Source of the DNA: JAGLOK01 sp963675575
GTDB taxonomy: Bacteria; Bacillota; Clostridia; Christensenellales; UMGS416
NCBI GenBank assembly: GCA_963675575.1
Contig: OY776378.1
Span: 1,612,001 to 1,676,000 of the forward strand
Direction of reading: 5' to 3'
DNA: 64,000 nt
The notes below the pieces were generated by a model, which saw nothing but the letters and a program-made list of their open reading frames with translations, did no database searches and had not been told where the DNA came from. Numbering within the stretch: the stretch's first letter is position 1; each line of letters opens with the position of its first letter. Shown piece by piece: positions 7,941-16,926 of the stretch. Both the position numbers and the translations under genes were made by a program.

Positions 7941-9215
7941 TTATAATAGTGATTTGCCATTTGAAATATTAATATCTTCGGATTTTTCTATCTGCTCCAT
8001 AGGATGCTTGATATCGGACGATTCTTCTACTTCTGCATTAAACCAGGATGAGCGCGGCTGCGAGCCATAAAGCTCTATAAGTAATTTATCAGCATATGCG
8101 TTATACAAATAGAACTCAGCACTCATGGCTGGGAATATGGTATCTGCATCATTTGCAGTGTCCAACGTCGCATTCGATGTGCTTGCTACAGAATATCCGC
8201 CGATAATACCATCAAACAATGCATGACGATCATATGAGTAGGTGTACCCGTCTTGAGCAAAAATTCCGCTCCAATGATTTACTAATTCACTAATAAGTGT
8301 TCCCTCATCAGTGTATAGCGTTTCATCGAAAAAGAAGCCTTGAACAATCTTTTCTTTAAACTGTTCCCACTCATCTCCTGAAATAGGCGGTTGGTTGAGA
8401 CAATCTCGCAGATAATCAATGATTTCTTTGCTGGCCCGGACAAATTCAGACGTATTGCTGCGCGTATACGTCCCTTCTCCGCCATCAGGCAAAGGAGCCT
8501 TCATTGTGAAAGAAATCCATGGATAATCAGGAACATGTTCAATCATCATATGGCCTATTGCAGGCTGGTGACCCTTGAGTATATCCTGCATTTTTTGCAA
8601 GAATTTCACTATTATGCTAAGATATTTTTCAGTTTCGTCTTCTTCAGTCATATTATTGATTACTTGAACCAGCACTGCATTATTGCATTTCTCATTGTAC
8701 CCCGAAAACAACTGATGTGCATAAGTATCAGCAAATGTATGTAATCGAGATCCAATAAGCATTAAAGCATTCGCTTTATCCGCGTCTGTAACTGCATTCA
8801 TGAATTCTGTCTTTGCAACGTTAATCTGTTTGGAAATAATCGATCCATCATTAAGGGTTGCAGGAACAGCTCTATTGTCATTTTCCTTCATAGAAGCATG
8901 AGTGTGGGGTATAAAATGGAATGGAGAAACAGTAAATTTTTGCGAACGTGGTGTGACAAGCGTAACTAAATCTACCCAGTCCCAAAAGCCAGTAGTAACC
9001 GGGTTGAAGTTAAATGGATTAATCAGTGATGGAATATACATATCATAGGGTGCGACTTTTGCCCAATCCGGTATGTTAGAATAGCGTCGATATGCATAAG
9101 CATTGTAATCATCAATATACTGTGAAAATGTAGCGATTTGTTGAGCGTCTTTTTCGTTAAAACCCGCTTTGCGAGCAAGCGTTTTTACGGTAAAATAGTG
9201 AAAACTAATATTCAT
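7941..9215 (-). CDS. DUF6765-like protein
   Basis: A 424-residue protein without signal peptide. The N-terminus (MNISFHYFTVKTLARKAGF, then IATFSQYIDDYN) and the internal SRLHTFADTYAHQLFSG match DUF6765-type proteins. The His and Asp pattern (H-x3-D-x3-H) recalls the zinc-binding helices of the phospholipase C/S1-P1 nuclease fold, an inference only. AGGAGG lies ahead of the ATG. It is 20 bases downstream of a small beta-rich protein, with which it is probably cotranscribed. Confidence 0.6.
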   Translation of the reverse strand: MNISFHYFTVKTLARKAGFNEKDAQQIATFSQYIDDYNAYAYRRYSNIPDWAKVAPYDMYIPSLINPFNFNPVTTGFWDWVDLVTLVTPRSQKFTVSPFHFIPHTHASMKENDNRAVPATLNDGSIISKQINVAKTEFMNAVTDADKANALMLIGSRLHTFADTYAHQLFSGYNEKCNNAVLVQVINNMTEEDETEKYLSIIVKFLQKMQDILKGHQPAIGHMMIEHVPDYPWISFTMKAPLPDGGEGTYTRSNTSEFVRASKEIIDYLRDCLNQPPISGDEWEQFKEKIVQGFFFDETLYTDEGTLISELVNHWSGIFAQDGYTYSYDRHALFDGIIGGYSVASTSNATLDTANDADTIFPAMSAEFYLYNAYADKLLIELYGSQPRSSWFNAEVEESSDIKHPMEQIEKSEDINISNGKSLL

Positions 9216-9235
9216 TTATTTAGTCCTCCTTATAG

Positions 9236-9622
9236 TCAGCCCTTTTTCTTCCATCCGACAATGTTAACGTATACGTCATTGAAATCAAGATCGTTGGCAT
9301 CTTCAATACAAATTGTGTATACATAGCCGACAGTTCTCGCGTTTGGATCAGTAATTGAACCACTTGGTGTGCTTGATTTAAGTTCTTGAGTCGCTTCATT
9401 GCACGTAATTGTCAAAACAAGATTTCCGCCACTGTAATCCGAACTAGACTGTGCAAGCACCTGGAAACTAGAACTTGAATTTGTTTTTTTTGCGTTAAAT
9501 ATAACACTACTACCTGCTTTCAGCGTAATGTTGTACGTATACGCACATTGTGCAGTTATTGTCCAAGCCAAAAAATAACCAGGTTTCATTTCCTCGAGAT
9601 TAAACGTTGCAGTTTTCGCCAT
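9236..9622 (-). CDS. Small beta-rich protein with an acidic C-terminal motif
   Basis: A 128-residue soluble protein, largely beta-strand in composition (Ser, Thr, Val and Ile alternation), with a conserved-looking C-terminal segment CIEDANDLDFNDVYVNIVGW whose spaced Asp residues could bind calcium. No signal peptide. Ribosome binding site GGAAAGGAGG. First gene of a pair with the DUF6765-like protein. Family not recognised; possibly a lectin-like or aegerolysin-like fold. Confidence 0.6.
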   Translation of the reverse strand: MAKTATFNLEEMKPGYFLAWTITAQCAYTYNITLKAGSSVIFNAKKTNSSSSFQVLAQSSSDYSGGNLVLTITCNEATQELKSSTPSGSITDPNARTVGYVYTICIEDANDLDFNDVYVNIVGWKKKG

Positions 9623-10126
9623 ATAATCACCTCCTTTCCTTTTGAATTACTACCCAGAGAAGTACATAATTCTCGAAAATTTAGTTGATACTTTTAGTAA
9701 AGTCTTTTAATTGGTTGCCTTATTCTATAGGCGTTTTCAAACTACGTTAAATGTGAGTCTTCTTAAAATGCTGTACCTTACTCTTCATGTGACTAGAGAT
9801 ACCCTTAACTACTATTATGCAACAAAAAACCTATTGTTACCTCTTTAGAAAATATTTATGCATGGTTAACGATTACATATATTTCTATTTCTATATTATC
9901 CCATAAAAAGCTTAAAAATGCAATACCATTATTTTGCTTTTTGGATATAGCCCACAATCTGTTTCGAGTTGCGTGCGGTGTGCGAACTTTATACAACTAC
10001 CCTTTTTCCTCGCCGCTTGTCGTTTGTTCTTTATCAAACTTCGTAATGGCTCAGTGTTTGTTTAAATGTGGGACTGCTTCCCTAACCCCGGCTTGTGAGC
10101 AGAAAGTTTGGCTTTCTGCCTTCTGT
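9623..10126. other. Gene-free stretch with one dispersed-repeat copy
   Basis: No convincing gene. The left 300 bases are A/T rich. Near 10,066-10,098 the minus strand reads a copy of the dispersed repeat (CACAAGCCGGGGTTAGGGAA followed by GCAGTCCC), with a GGGA/TCCC stem. Confidence 0.5.
10066..10098 (-). repeat. Dispersed hairpin repeat, partial copy 1
   Basis: Minus-strand CACAAGCCGGGGTT, then GGGA-AGCAG-TCCC. Related copies lie at 13,508 and 14,600 on the plus strand and at 44,749 on the minus strand. Confidence 0.5.
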
Positions 10127-10477
10127 TTATAGTTCTATTTTCCCTATATCATTAAGAATGTTCTTTAATCCATCATAGTCATGAGTTGTGAATATATCTT
10201 GACCGCCCGAATTATGGCTCCATGTGATGATTATTTCTGCGTGAGTTTCATTCATTGTACTTATTGATACTTCTATATTTTTAATGTATTCATACAGTAC
10301 TCCGAAGGTTACATCGCTCAATGAAGTGAAATACAGCCCTTTATCAGTTACATGAAGTTTTTTGATGTCCTTGCCAGAGTATATCCTATCTTTTTTTTTG
10401 AAAAATATTATTGTTGCCAGGCATAAAAAAAATATTATTCCATCTTCTGGGTGTGTTAAATTTCGAAGCAGTAACAA
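10127..10477 (-). CDS. C-terminal part of a frameshifted membrane protein
   Basis: A 116-residue frame with one hydrophobic segment (IIFFLCLATIIFF) and a C-terminal domain (LHVTDKGLYF..., FGVLYEYIKNIEV) that resembles the C-terminal half of the protein at 14,805-15,380 (LQVKEKGLLV..., FSILYEDISKVEI). There is no ATG and no ribosome binding site; the listed start is a TTG. The frame is open upstream to 10,519 and overlaps the end of the preceding frame. A one-base change in the A6 run near 10,505-10,511 would join both frames into a protein of roughly 180 residues, close to the 191 of its relative. I read this as a broken gene or a homopolymer sequencing error. Confidence 0.45.
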   Translation of the reverse strand: MLLLRNLTHPEDGIIFFLCLATIIFFKKKDRIYSGKDIKKLHVTDKGLYFTSLSDVTFGVLYEYIKNIEVSISTMNETHAEIIITWSHNSGGQDIFTTHDYDGLKNILNDIGKIEL

Positions 10478-10502
10478 ATACGATTTTTTTATAAAGCGTT
10501 TC

Positions 10503-10688
10503 CTATTTTTTAAGTTTGCCTACCGAAAAAACTAAATCTATTTCTGCAGTTATCAACACTTGTTGTGATGTGTAATATTTGGAATATGACAAAATGAAAA
10601 TAACAAGAATTATAAAAAATGAAATAAGCACTACATAAACCGCCGCATCACCTATAAATTGTTGTAAATAATCAATTATCTCATTCAT
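10503..10688 (-). CDS. N-terminal part of the same frameshifted membrane protein
   Basis: A 61-residue frame with one membrane helix (VYVVLISFFIILVIFIL). It ends in GKLKK right at an A6 homopolymer, where the downstream frame continues. Alone it would be a small membrane protein. Confidence 0.45.
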   Translation of the reverse strand: MNEIIDYLQQFIGDAAVYVVLISFFIILVIFILSYSKYYTSQQVLITAEIDLVFSVGKLKK

Positions 10689-10821
10689 ATCATATCCTTT
10701 TTACATTTTGACTTATTATACCATTATATTTTATTTTATACATTATGAATTATTAATTAATCTCGCCTCTTCACCCTTGACATTCCCCCTAAAATATAGT
10801 AAAAAATAACTTGTGCAAATA

Positions 10822-10830
10822 TGCTATAAT
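10822..10830 (+). promoter_or_regulatory. Extended -10 promoter of htpG
   Basis: TGCTATAAT, an extended -10 element, lies 31 bases ahead of the htpG start; AAAGGAG at 10,844-10,850 is the ribosome binding site. TTGACA occurs further upstream. No CIRCE inverted repeat is visible. Confidence 0.6.
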
Positions 10831-10860
10831 TAAAGTCAAGTTTAAAGGAGAATAATAAAA

Positions 10861-12747
10861 ATGGCTGAAAATAAAAAAGTTCAAAAACAAACAGGCAACA
10901 TCGAAATCCACTCGGAAAACATATTCCCCATTATCAAAAAATGGCTGTATTCCGAGCATGACATCTTTATTCGCGAACTGATATCAAACGCTTGCGACGC
11001 TATAACCAAGCTCAATAAGTTTGCCGGCATGGGCGATGCAAGCCTTGCCGACGACAACAAGTGGCGCATAGACGTTACCGTTGACGAGGACAATAAGACA
11101 TTGACCTTCACCGACAATGGAATCGGCATGACGGAGGAAGAAGTTAAAAAATATATAAACCAAGTAGCGTTTTCATCCGCGGAAGATTTTCTTGAAAAAT
11201 TCAAAAGCGAAACCGAAGGCGAGCAGATAATCGGTCACTTCGGACTGGGCTTTTACTCGGCTTTCATGGTGGCAGAGCGTGTTACCATCGACACTCTTTC
11301 ATATATTGAAGGCTCAACACCCGTTTTGTGGGAGTGCGATGGCGAAACGGAATATACGATGGAACCCGGCAAGCGCGAAACCCGTGGAACAGAAATCACG
11401 CTGTATCTTGGCGAAGACGGAAAAGAATTCGCCAGTAAATATAAAGTTCGAAGTGTCCTTGATAAATACTGCGCTTTTTTGCCATATGAAATATATCTGA
11501 GCAAGGTCGGCGAAAAGCCGATGAAAGACAAGGACGAAAAAGAAATCGTACCAACGCCCATAAACGACACTATGCCCCTTTGGAAGAAAAAGCCCACCGA
11601 ATGCACCGATGAGGAGTACAAGGAATTTTACCGCAAGGTGTTCATGGACTTTACCGAGCCGCTATTTTGGATTCACTTAAATGTGGATTATCCTTTCAAG
11701 CTGCAGGGCATATTATATTTCCCGAAAATGAACCAAATGTCACCGACGATGGAAGGCGCAATCAAGCTATATAACAATCAGGTTTATGTCGCCGACAACA
11801 TCAAGGAAGTAATCCCCGAGTTTTTGACCATGCTAAAAGGCGTTATCGACTGCCCGGACTTGCCGCTTAATGTGTCGCGCTCCTTCCTGCAGTCAGACAA
11901 CGAGGTGCAGAAAATCCCCAGCTACATCATCCGCAAGGTTGGCGATAGACTTACCTCCATGTTTAACACTAAGCGGGAGGAATATGAGAGCTTCTGGGAA
12001 GACATTCATGTGTTCGTGAAGTTTGGCTGCTTAAAAGAAGACAGTTTCTATGACAAGATGAAAGACGCGTTGATATTTGAAGTGGCTGGAGACAGCAAGA
12101 GCTACATCACTTTGAACGAGTATCTTACCGACTGCGAGAAACGCCATGAAAACATGGTTTATTACGTGAATGACCGCAATGGTCAAGCGCCTTATATAAA
12201 GATGTTTACCGATGCGGATCTCAAAGCCATTGTGCTGGATACTCCCATCGACCCGCACTTCATCTCTTTCCTTGAGATGAAAAACGAAGGCGTGCGCTTT
12301 ATGCGTGTGGACAGTGAGCTTCCCGATGACTTAAAAGGCGAAGGCGCACTTTCTGAAGACGCGCTTGAAACGGTTACCGCCGCTTTCCGCCGCGCTACGG
12401 GAAAAGAAAACCTCATCGTTAAATCTCAAGCGTTAAAATCGCCCGAAACACCCGCCATGGCTCAAGTTAATGAATTTATGCGTCGGCAGGATGAAATGCG
12501 CCTAACGGGCGGCGGCATGAGCTGGATGCCTCCCATGGACATCAACGAAAGCATTGAGCTTGTCGTCAATCCCTCCTCCCCTGTTATCCAAAAGATAGCG
12601 AAGCTTGAGGGAGCGGAGAAAAAGAACGAGCAGAAAATCGACGCTCTTTGCAAGCAAGTGTTTGATTTGGCGAAACTTACCGCGGGACTTCTTAAGCCGG
12701 AAGATATGGCGGAGTTTATAAAGAGGAGTACTGGGTTTATAAAATAG
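10861..12747 (+). CDS. htpG: Chaperone HtpG (bacterial Hsp90)
   Basis: A 628-residue ATP-dependent dimeric chaperone. Seen in order: N-terminal GHKL ATPase domain (ELISNACDAITK, DNGIGMT, and GHFGLGFYSAFMV, the nucleotide-binding motifs), the middle domain with PLNVSRSFLQ, whose Arg contacts the ATP gamma-phosphate in this family, and a C-terminal dimerisation domain. The length is normal. Single gene with its own promoter. Confidence 0.97.
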   Translation: MAENKKVQKQTGNIEIHSENIFPIIKKWLYSEHDIFIRELISNACDAITKLNKFAGMGDASLADDNKWRIDVTVDEDNKTLTFTDNGIGMTEEEVKKYINQVAFSSAEDFLEKFKSETEGEQIIGHFGLGFYSAFMVAERVTIDTLSYIEGSTPVLWECDGETEYTMEPGKRETRGTEITLYLGEDGKEFASKYKVRSVLDKYCAFLPYEIYLSKVGEKPMKDKDEKEIVPTPINDTMPLWKKKPTECTDEEYKEFYRKVFMDFTEPLFWIHLNVDYPFKLQGILYFPKMNQMSPTMEGAIKLYNNQVYVADNIKEVIPEFLTMLKGVIDCPDLPLNVSRSFLQSDNEVQKIPSYIIRKVGDRLTSMFNTKREEYESFWEDIHVFVKFGCLKEDSFYDKMKDALIFEVAGDSKSYITLNEYLTDCEKRHENMVYYVNDRNGQAPYIKMFTDADLKAIVLDTPIDPHFISFLEMKNEGVRFMRVDSELPDDLKGEGALSEDALETVTAAFRRATGKENLIVKSQALKSPETPAMAQVNEFMRRQDEMRLTGGGMSWMPPMDINESIELVVNPSSPVIQKIAKLEGAEKKNEQKIDALCKQVFDLAKLTAGLLKPEDMAEFIKRSTGFIK

Positions 12748-12748
12748 G

Positions 12749-12892
12749 GTTTCACAGAAAAACTATATGTAGCTTCTACAAGTACGAATGCATGAAGGCG
12801 TATATGAGCTACAGGAACATGAAATGTTTCGAGTGTTCAACTGTTTTAGCATAAAACAGGCTATGAAAAAGCTGGTAGAAGAAAAAGATTAG
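12749..12892 (+). pseudogene. Remnant of a cysteine-rich protein
   Basis: Directly after htpG, the plus strand reads YKYECMKAYMSYRNMKCFEC with no usable start. One base later in frame it continues CFSIKQAMKKLVEEKD and then a stop at 12,890-12,892; restoring one base near 12,841 gives KCFECSTCFSIKQAMKK. Four closely spaced cysteines suggest a zinc-binding C-terminus. The 5' part is missing. It lies too close to htpG to have a start of its own, so it is a truncated and frameshifted remnant. Confidence 0.45.
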
Positions 12893-12948
12893 TATTACTT
12901 AATTAAATGTATTTGCGAGTATTCATATTGTCAAATACAATTTCAAAA

Positions 12949-12978
12949 AGAAAAGCGAGCCATAAGGTTCGCTTTTTT
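12949..12978 (-). terminator. Terminator of the DUF4177-like gene
   Basis: AAAAGCGAGCC and GGTTCGCTTTTTT pair around the loop ATAA, just past the stop codon at 12,999. Confidence 0.8.
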
Positions 12979-12998
12979 GTTTATTTAGTTAAAAAATA

Positions 12999-13202
12999 CT
13001 ATATTTTCTCAAATACTAAAGTGGCTTGTATTCTATCACCGCCACCTATACCTCTACTAACAGCAGAAGCTGTAGTTATAGTGTGCAAACGGTAACCTTT
13101 ATTTGCTTGATTATTAATTACATTTTCTAATTCGGTCAAATTCTTCGAGCTTGTTCCTATAAGCTTTTCTTTCAATGTTACTTGCAAAACAACATAATTC
13201 AT
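12999..13202 (-). CDS. DUF4177-like small protein
   Basis: A 67-residue protein of the type MNYVVLQV..., LTELENVINNQANKGYRLHT, TLVFEK, matching the small DUF4177 alpha/beta family of unknown function. A longer in-frame ATG at 13,241 exists, but the homology-like part starts at the ATG at 13,202, which has AAGGATGGGAA ahead. It is flanked by repeat-rich DNA. Confidence 0.7.
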   Translation of the reverse strand: MNYVVLQVTLKEKLIGTSSKNLTELENVINNQANKGYRLHTITTASAVSRGIGGGDRIQATLVFEKI

Positions 13203-13242
13203 ATAATTCCCATCCTTAATATTTTTTTTATTAATTATCATA

Positions 13243-13606
13243 GTATAACATTAATTATATTTTATTTTTTATATCATCTAGACAAAAACGAAATACTTTA
13301 CTTTGCTTTCGCTCCGCTAGGGTCGGCAAGGGTGGCCGACGGCACCTGCGACCGCCTGAACCGTAACATATCTTAGCAGAGTGCCTTTAGCAAACTGGTT
13401 CAAGGGGTCGCTTTTCTTTTATTCAAACTATAAGGGAACGCACTGCGGTGCGTGAATTGAAGAGATACGCAACTTATAAAGAAGCAGACCGTTTCTATTC
13501 CTGCGCAAAAGCTGGGGGTTTGGGGGACTCGCAGAGTCCCACAAGATAATAAGAAAACCGCCCGTCGCATCGAAGGTGTGAGAGGGCGGCAGGTTTTTCA
13601 CTAAGG
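13243..13606. other. Gene-free stretch with repeats
   Basis: No gene. GCAGAGTGCCTTTA at about 13,376-13,389 matches, in inverted orientation, part of the 190-bp repeat at 48.3 and 48.7 kb. A full dispersed-repeat copy follows from 13,508. Confidence 0.6.
13508..13595 (+). repeat. Dispersed hairpin repeat, copy 2 (most complete)
   Basis: CAAAAGCTGGGGGTTTGGGG, then the stem GGGACTC-GCA-GAGTCCC, about 18 bases, then CCGCCC ... GGGCGG enclosing GTCGCATCGAAGGTGTGA. On the minus strand the last hairpin is followed by a T-rich tract, so it also ends the HNH gene at 13,607. Copy 4 (44,749) has the same loop GCA but a different, still perfect stem. Confidence 0.75.
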
Positions 13607-14374
13607 CTATTCACTTGCAATAAGTCCTTTTAATGCCTCAATGCTTAAAACTTCTTTTCTATTTCTATGTAACATAGCATGGCAATTGGGACAAACAGGA
13701 ATCAAATCGTCTTTGTAATTAATTTTGTACTCCTTACTTATTTTATATAAAGGTACTTTATGATGAACATGAATGAACCCTTTCCCTATTTCCCCATATT
13801 TATCGGTAAAATCGAATCCACATACACTACATTTATATCCATGAAATGAAACACATTTAGCTCTCGCGATTGAACTTCTTTCATATTTATTCACATAAAC
13901 TTTTATTTTTGATCCTTCATTTGCATTCGTTTCAACTTCTGTAAAAAACAATTCATTGTTGTTACCCTCATTAAATTGATTGATTATATAATCTAATATT
14001 TCGCCATGTAGCCTTCTTGAACCCTGCGGGCTACCCTTTAATCCATTTAATCGCATATTATAAAGTGAAAGATTTTCACTATCGATTTGATTTAATAATT
14101 TAAGACGCATAAACTTTCCATCAATCGCCTTATAATATTCGTCAATATTATGCCAATATTCTTTATCATCCCTTATTTCTTTGAATTGCATATTAATTTT
14201 TTCAATTAAACAATGATACCAAATTTTTTTAATTGGCTCAGTACAATATAAAAATAAAATATCCCCTATTTCATATTTGTAATTGCTTTGTCGCCAATCA
14301 ATATAACCATAGTGTTCAAATGCACTAGCATGGTCATATAATTTTGAATTAGCTGCTCTTAAATGATAATTCAT
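13607..14374 (-). CDS. HNH endonuclease with an N-terminal EVE-like domain
   Basis: A 255-residue protein. C-terminal HNH nuclease: zinc knuckle CSVC, catalytic-type HVHHKVPL, DLIPVCPNCHAMLHR (second CxxC plus His). The N-terminal about 110 residues (GYIDWRQSN..., YEIGDILFLYCTEPIKK-WYHCLIEK) follow the pattern of the EVE/PUA-like fold that reads modified bases. Fusions of this type are known or predicted modification-dependent (type IV) restriction nucleases. AAGGAGG precedes the ATG. A repeat-derived hairpin is its terminator. Substrate preference is not known; the EVE call is from pattern only. Confidence 0.72.
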   Translation of the reverse strand: MNYHLRAANSKLYDHASAFEHYGYIDWRQSNYKYEIGDILFLYCTEPIKKIWYHCLIEKINMQFKEIRDDKEYWHNIDEYYKAIDGKFMRLKLLNQIDSENLSLYNMRLNGLKGSPQGSRRLHGEILDYIINQFNEGNNNELFFTEVETNANEGSKIKVYVNKYERSSIARAKCVSFHGYKCSVCGFDFTDKYGEIGKGFIHVHHKVPLYKISKEYKINYKDDLIPVCPNCHAMLHRNRKEVLSIEALKGLIASE

Positions 14375-14804
14375 GAAGATTCCTCCTTATTTCCCAATGA
14401 CATTATATCCATTATATACCACTCCGCCCCTTTTATGCCAGAGCTCGTTTGATCCCCTGCAAAACCCCTCTGTCGAAAAAACCGACATATCCCCTAACTA
14501 GGGGCGATATCTCAGCTTCGTTAAAGAACGGCCTTGTTCGTGAGTTTGTTTTCTAGAGCGACGAGTTTTTCTAAGAAGCAGCAATTTTCTATTATTGCGC
14601 ACAAGCCGAGGTTTGGGGTCGCAATAGGTATTTCGCTTTCGAAATGCCTTACGAAGTTTCTACAAATACTAGCAAAGGAGGACGCATTTAGTCAAGTACA
14701 TCTTTTGGTACTTGATTAAATTGCCGAATGCAATGTTAGCATAAAAAACACCGTCGCATCGAAGGTGTGAGAGGGCGCAAGCTATTTAAACATACAGTCC
14801 CCCA
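14375..14804. other. Gene-free stretch with degenerate repeat copy 3
   Basis: No convincing gene. It holds CACAAGCCGAGGTTTGGGG near 14,601, a hairpin AGTCAAGTAC / GTACTTGATT near 14,690-14,717, and GTCGCATCGAAGGTGTGAGA at 14,752-14,771, which are building blocks of the dispersed repeat. Confidence 0.55.
14600..14776 (+). repeat. Dispersed hairpin repeat, copy 3 (expanded, degenerate)
   Basis: Both ends of the repeat unit are recognisable, but about 100 bases are inserted between them and the inner stem is lost. It ends 29 bases before the stop of the gene at 14,805. Confidence 0.5.
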
Positions 14805-15380
14805 TCAATCTTCGCCCTTAATCCCTTGAATAAATTTCTGATAATCTTTATGAAGAATTTCTCCCTTATAAAACATGGAAAGCCATTGAAGAAAATCTTC
14901 AGCCAAATCAAATTGAAATAAGAATACTTCCGGCTCGCTGTGCCCTTTATGTGTTATGAATATGCTCATAACGCTGTGAGATGCCTGCTGACCCGCAGGA
15001 TCATACATGCTTACTATCTCAACCTTGCTTATATCCTCGTATAATATGCTAAAACCCAAAGAAACAAGAGGCCTAACAAGCAGGCCCTTTTCTTTAACCT
15101 GTAAATTCGCCCACTCCCTTGAGTCATGCGCTGTAACATTGCTGAATGACACAGTCTTGTTAAATAAAAAACCGCCGTCATTCAGCTTGGTTTTTGACTC
15201 TCTAAGCTCGGCGAAATTTCTTTTATGCAATTTATTGGTACGCATATATCTGGTAATAAAATATATCGCAAATAAGAGCAATATAACCACCGCAAGTGCC
15301 AATAAAATATTCTTTATCAATACTAACGGCAAGACAACAACTATAATTAAAACAATTATATAACCATATTTTGAAAACAT
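14805..15380 (-). CDS. Membrane protein with a PH-like C-terminal domain
   Basis: A 191-residue protein with two N-terminal membrane helices (about 5-45) and a cytosolic domain built of strands (VKEKGLLVRPLV, FSILYEDISKVEIVSM, VMSIFITHKGHSEPEVFLFQF) and a terminal helix DFLQWLSMFY. It looks like a PH-like or bPH fold. The frameshifted gene at 10,127-10,688 encodes a relative. AAAAAGGAGC ahead of the ATG. Function unknown. Confidence 0.65.
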   Translation of the reverse strand: MFSKYGYIIVLIIVVVLPLVLIKNILLALAVVILLLFAIYFITRYMRTNKLHKRNFAELRESKTKLNDGGFLFNKTVSFSNVTAHDSREWANLQVKEKGLLVRPLVSLGFSILYEDISKVEIVSMYDPAGQQASHSVMSIFITHKGHSEPEVFLFQFDLAEDFLQWLSMFYKGEILHKDYQKFIQGIKGED

Positions 15381-15601
15381 AATAATGCTCCTTTTTGTAT
15401 AGCTATATCAATCCACCTCACTATCCATTATATACCATCCATCACCTTTTATGCCAGAGAAAAGTTTTTTCTCTAATACTCGTAAATATGTACTATAAAT
15501 TAACATTCAGCAAACAATTACCTCCGTTAAAACAATAAAGCTTGAAATATGGTATAATATAGAAAAAGCACTTATACTACACACCACAGGAGGTAAATAA
15601 A

Positions 15602-15889
15602 ATGTATAGAGCGATATGGAACGGAACAGAACTCGCAAAAAGCGAGAATACAATAGAAGTGGAAGGCAACCAATACTTCCCCAGAGAAGATGTTAATATG
15701 GAGCTTTTTGAAGAAAGCGATATGCATACCCGTTGCCCGTGGAAAGGTCTTGCAAGCTACTATGACGTGGTGGCCGACGGCAAGCGCAACGAAAACGCCG
15801 CGTGGTACTATCCCGAGCCGCTTGAAAGAGCAACAATGATAACGGACTATGTGGCCTTTTGGCGAGGCGTGGATGTAACTAAAGACTGA
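15602..15889 (+). CDS. DUF427 protein
   Basis: A 95-residue single-domain DUF427 protein: YRAIWNGTELAKSENTIEVEGNQYFP, TRCPWKGLASYYDV, AAWYYPEP, YVAFWRGV. The family is small, beta-rich and of unknown function. An extended -10 TGGTATAAT lies near 15,550 and AGGAGG just before the ATG. Confidence 0.85.
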   Translation: MYRAIWNGTELAKSENTIEVEGNQYFPREDVNMELFEESDMHTRCPWKGLASYYDVVADGKRNENAAWYYPEPLERATMITDYVAFWRGVDVTKD

Positions 15890-15904
15890 TATAAACGGAA
15901 AAGC

Positions 15905-15933
15905 AAACCCTGCGGATTATGTCCGCAGGGTTT
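15905..15933. terminator. Terminator between convergent genes
   Basis: AAACCCTGCGGA / TCCGCAGGGTTT, a 12-bp stem with a five-base loop followed by T-runs on both strands. Confidence 0.9.
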
Positions 15934-15966
15934 TTACTAAATATTGTTGAATAAAGTTAAGAATTA

Positions 15967-16926
15967 TTATGGCACATCCGGCCCTGGAAGTTCAAAATCA
16001 TCATAATACTGCTGACCTGCTTGGTTTGTAACTCTTGTGTAAACGTAGTTTCCCACTTCAAAATCAGCAGTAAACTCAAAGTCAATCTCAACCGTCTTAT
16101 CGGGAACTGTATAAAAATCATAGAAATAATCCCCAGTCTCCCAAAAAGGATATTCATGAATTGCTTCATACAAAAGATCATGGCTTGATGTCAGATAGAA
16201 ATAATAATCGTAATAATAATATTCCTCATATCCAGATGGACCATCCGTGTCGTAGCCAAGGGCGCTACGCACCATCTCAAGTGTGTACCAAAACTTAGGC
16301 GCAGTGAAATTAGCATGTCCAAATCCACTCTCGTTTCCGTTGTTTCTAAGGCAATAATAAATGCGATATATTTTTCCATTCGCCCATGATGAGGAAGATA
16401 CGCCTATCTTTGTTTCAATGCCACCCTGGACCCACACTTTAATTTTATATTGTCCGTTATCAGCATTATAAAACTTCATGAATGAATATTCATCCGACAG
16501 TCCGCCCGACACATCATCGCCAAATGAGGTGATATACACCCAGCCATCGATATCTGTTTTAACCACAAGAGTTGCGCCGTTATCACCAACACTTTCGACA
16601 GAGGGATATCCGGAAACCCATTTCATATATGTTGTCTTCTCAACGTACTGCTCATCAAACATTTTCTTAAATTCAGCTATAGTTGCGCAATGATTGCGGC
16701 GGCGGAAAACACTGTCAATCAAGCTTTCCTTTGTCCATATATCAAGGCCGTCCAGCTTTATTGATTCTTCTGAAAGCTCTGCCGTGTCGCGCATGGCAGC
16801 TTCCATATCGGCTTCGTCGGCGGCAATATGAATAGCGCCGATTCCGCCCTCGGCGAAAGCAACGCATGAAAACGTTAATGTAATTAGCGTCGCAAGAAAA
16901 ACAAAAATGGCTATTTCTTTTTTCAC
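15967..16926 (-). CDS. Secreted protein of unknown function
   Basis: A 319-residue protein with a Sec signal peptide (hydrophobic core about 5-20, cleavage near AFA-EGG). The mature part is rich in aromatic residues, with a Tyr/Asp cluster EEYYYYDYYFYL near 235-246. No domain recognised. The start is GTG with AAAGGGGC ahead. It stands alone between a terminator and a diguanylate cyclase. Confidence 0.65.
   Translation of the reverse strand: MKKEIAIFVFLATLITLTFSCVAFAEGGIGAIHIAADEADMEAAMRDTAELSEESIKLDGLDIWTKESLIDSVFRRRNHCATIAEFKKMFDEQYVEKTTYMKWVSGYPSVESVGDNGATLVVKTDIDGWVYITSFGDDVSGGLSDEYSFMKFYNADNGQYKIKVWVQGGIETKIGVSSSSWANGKIYRIYYCLRNNGNESGFGHANFTAPKFWYTLEMVRSALGYDTDGPSGYEEYYYYDYYFYLTSSHDLLYEAIHEYPFWETGDYFYDFYTVPDKTVEIDFEFTADFEVGNYVYTRVTNQAGQQYYDDFELPGPDVP

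Noticed and set aside
9941..10132. A 63-codon plus-strand frame
   Set aside because: Overlaps a dispersed-repeat copy and has no ribosome binding site.
14534..14719. A 61-codon plus-strand frame
   Set aside because: Lies in degenerate repeat sequence without start signals.
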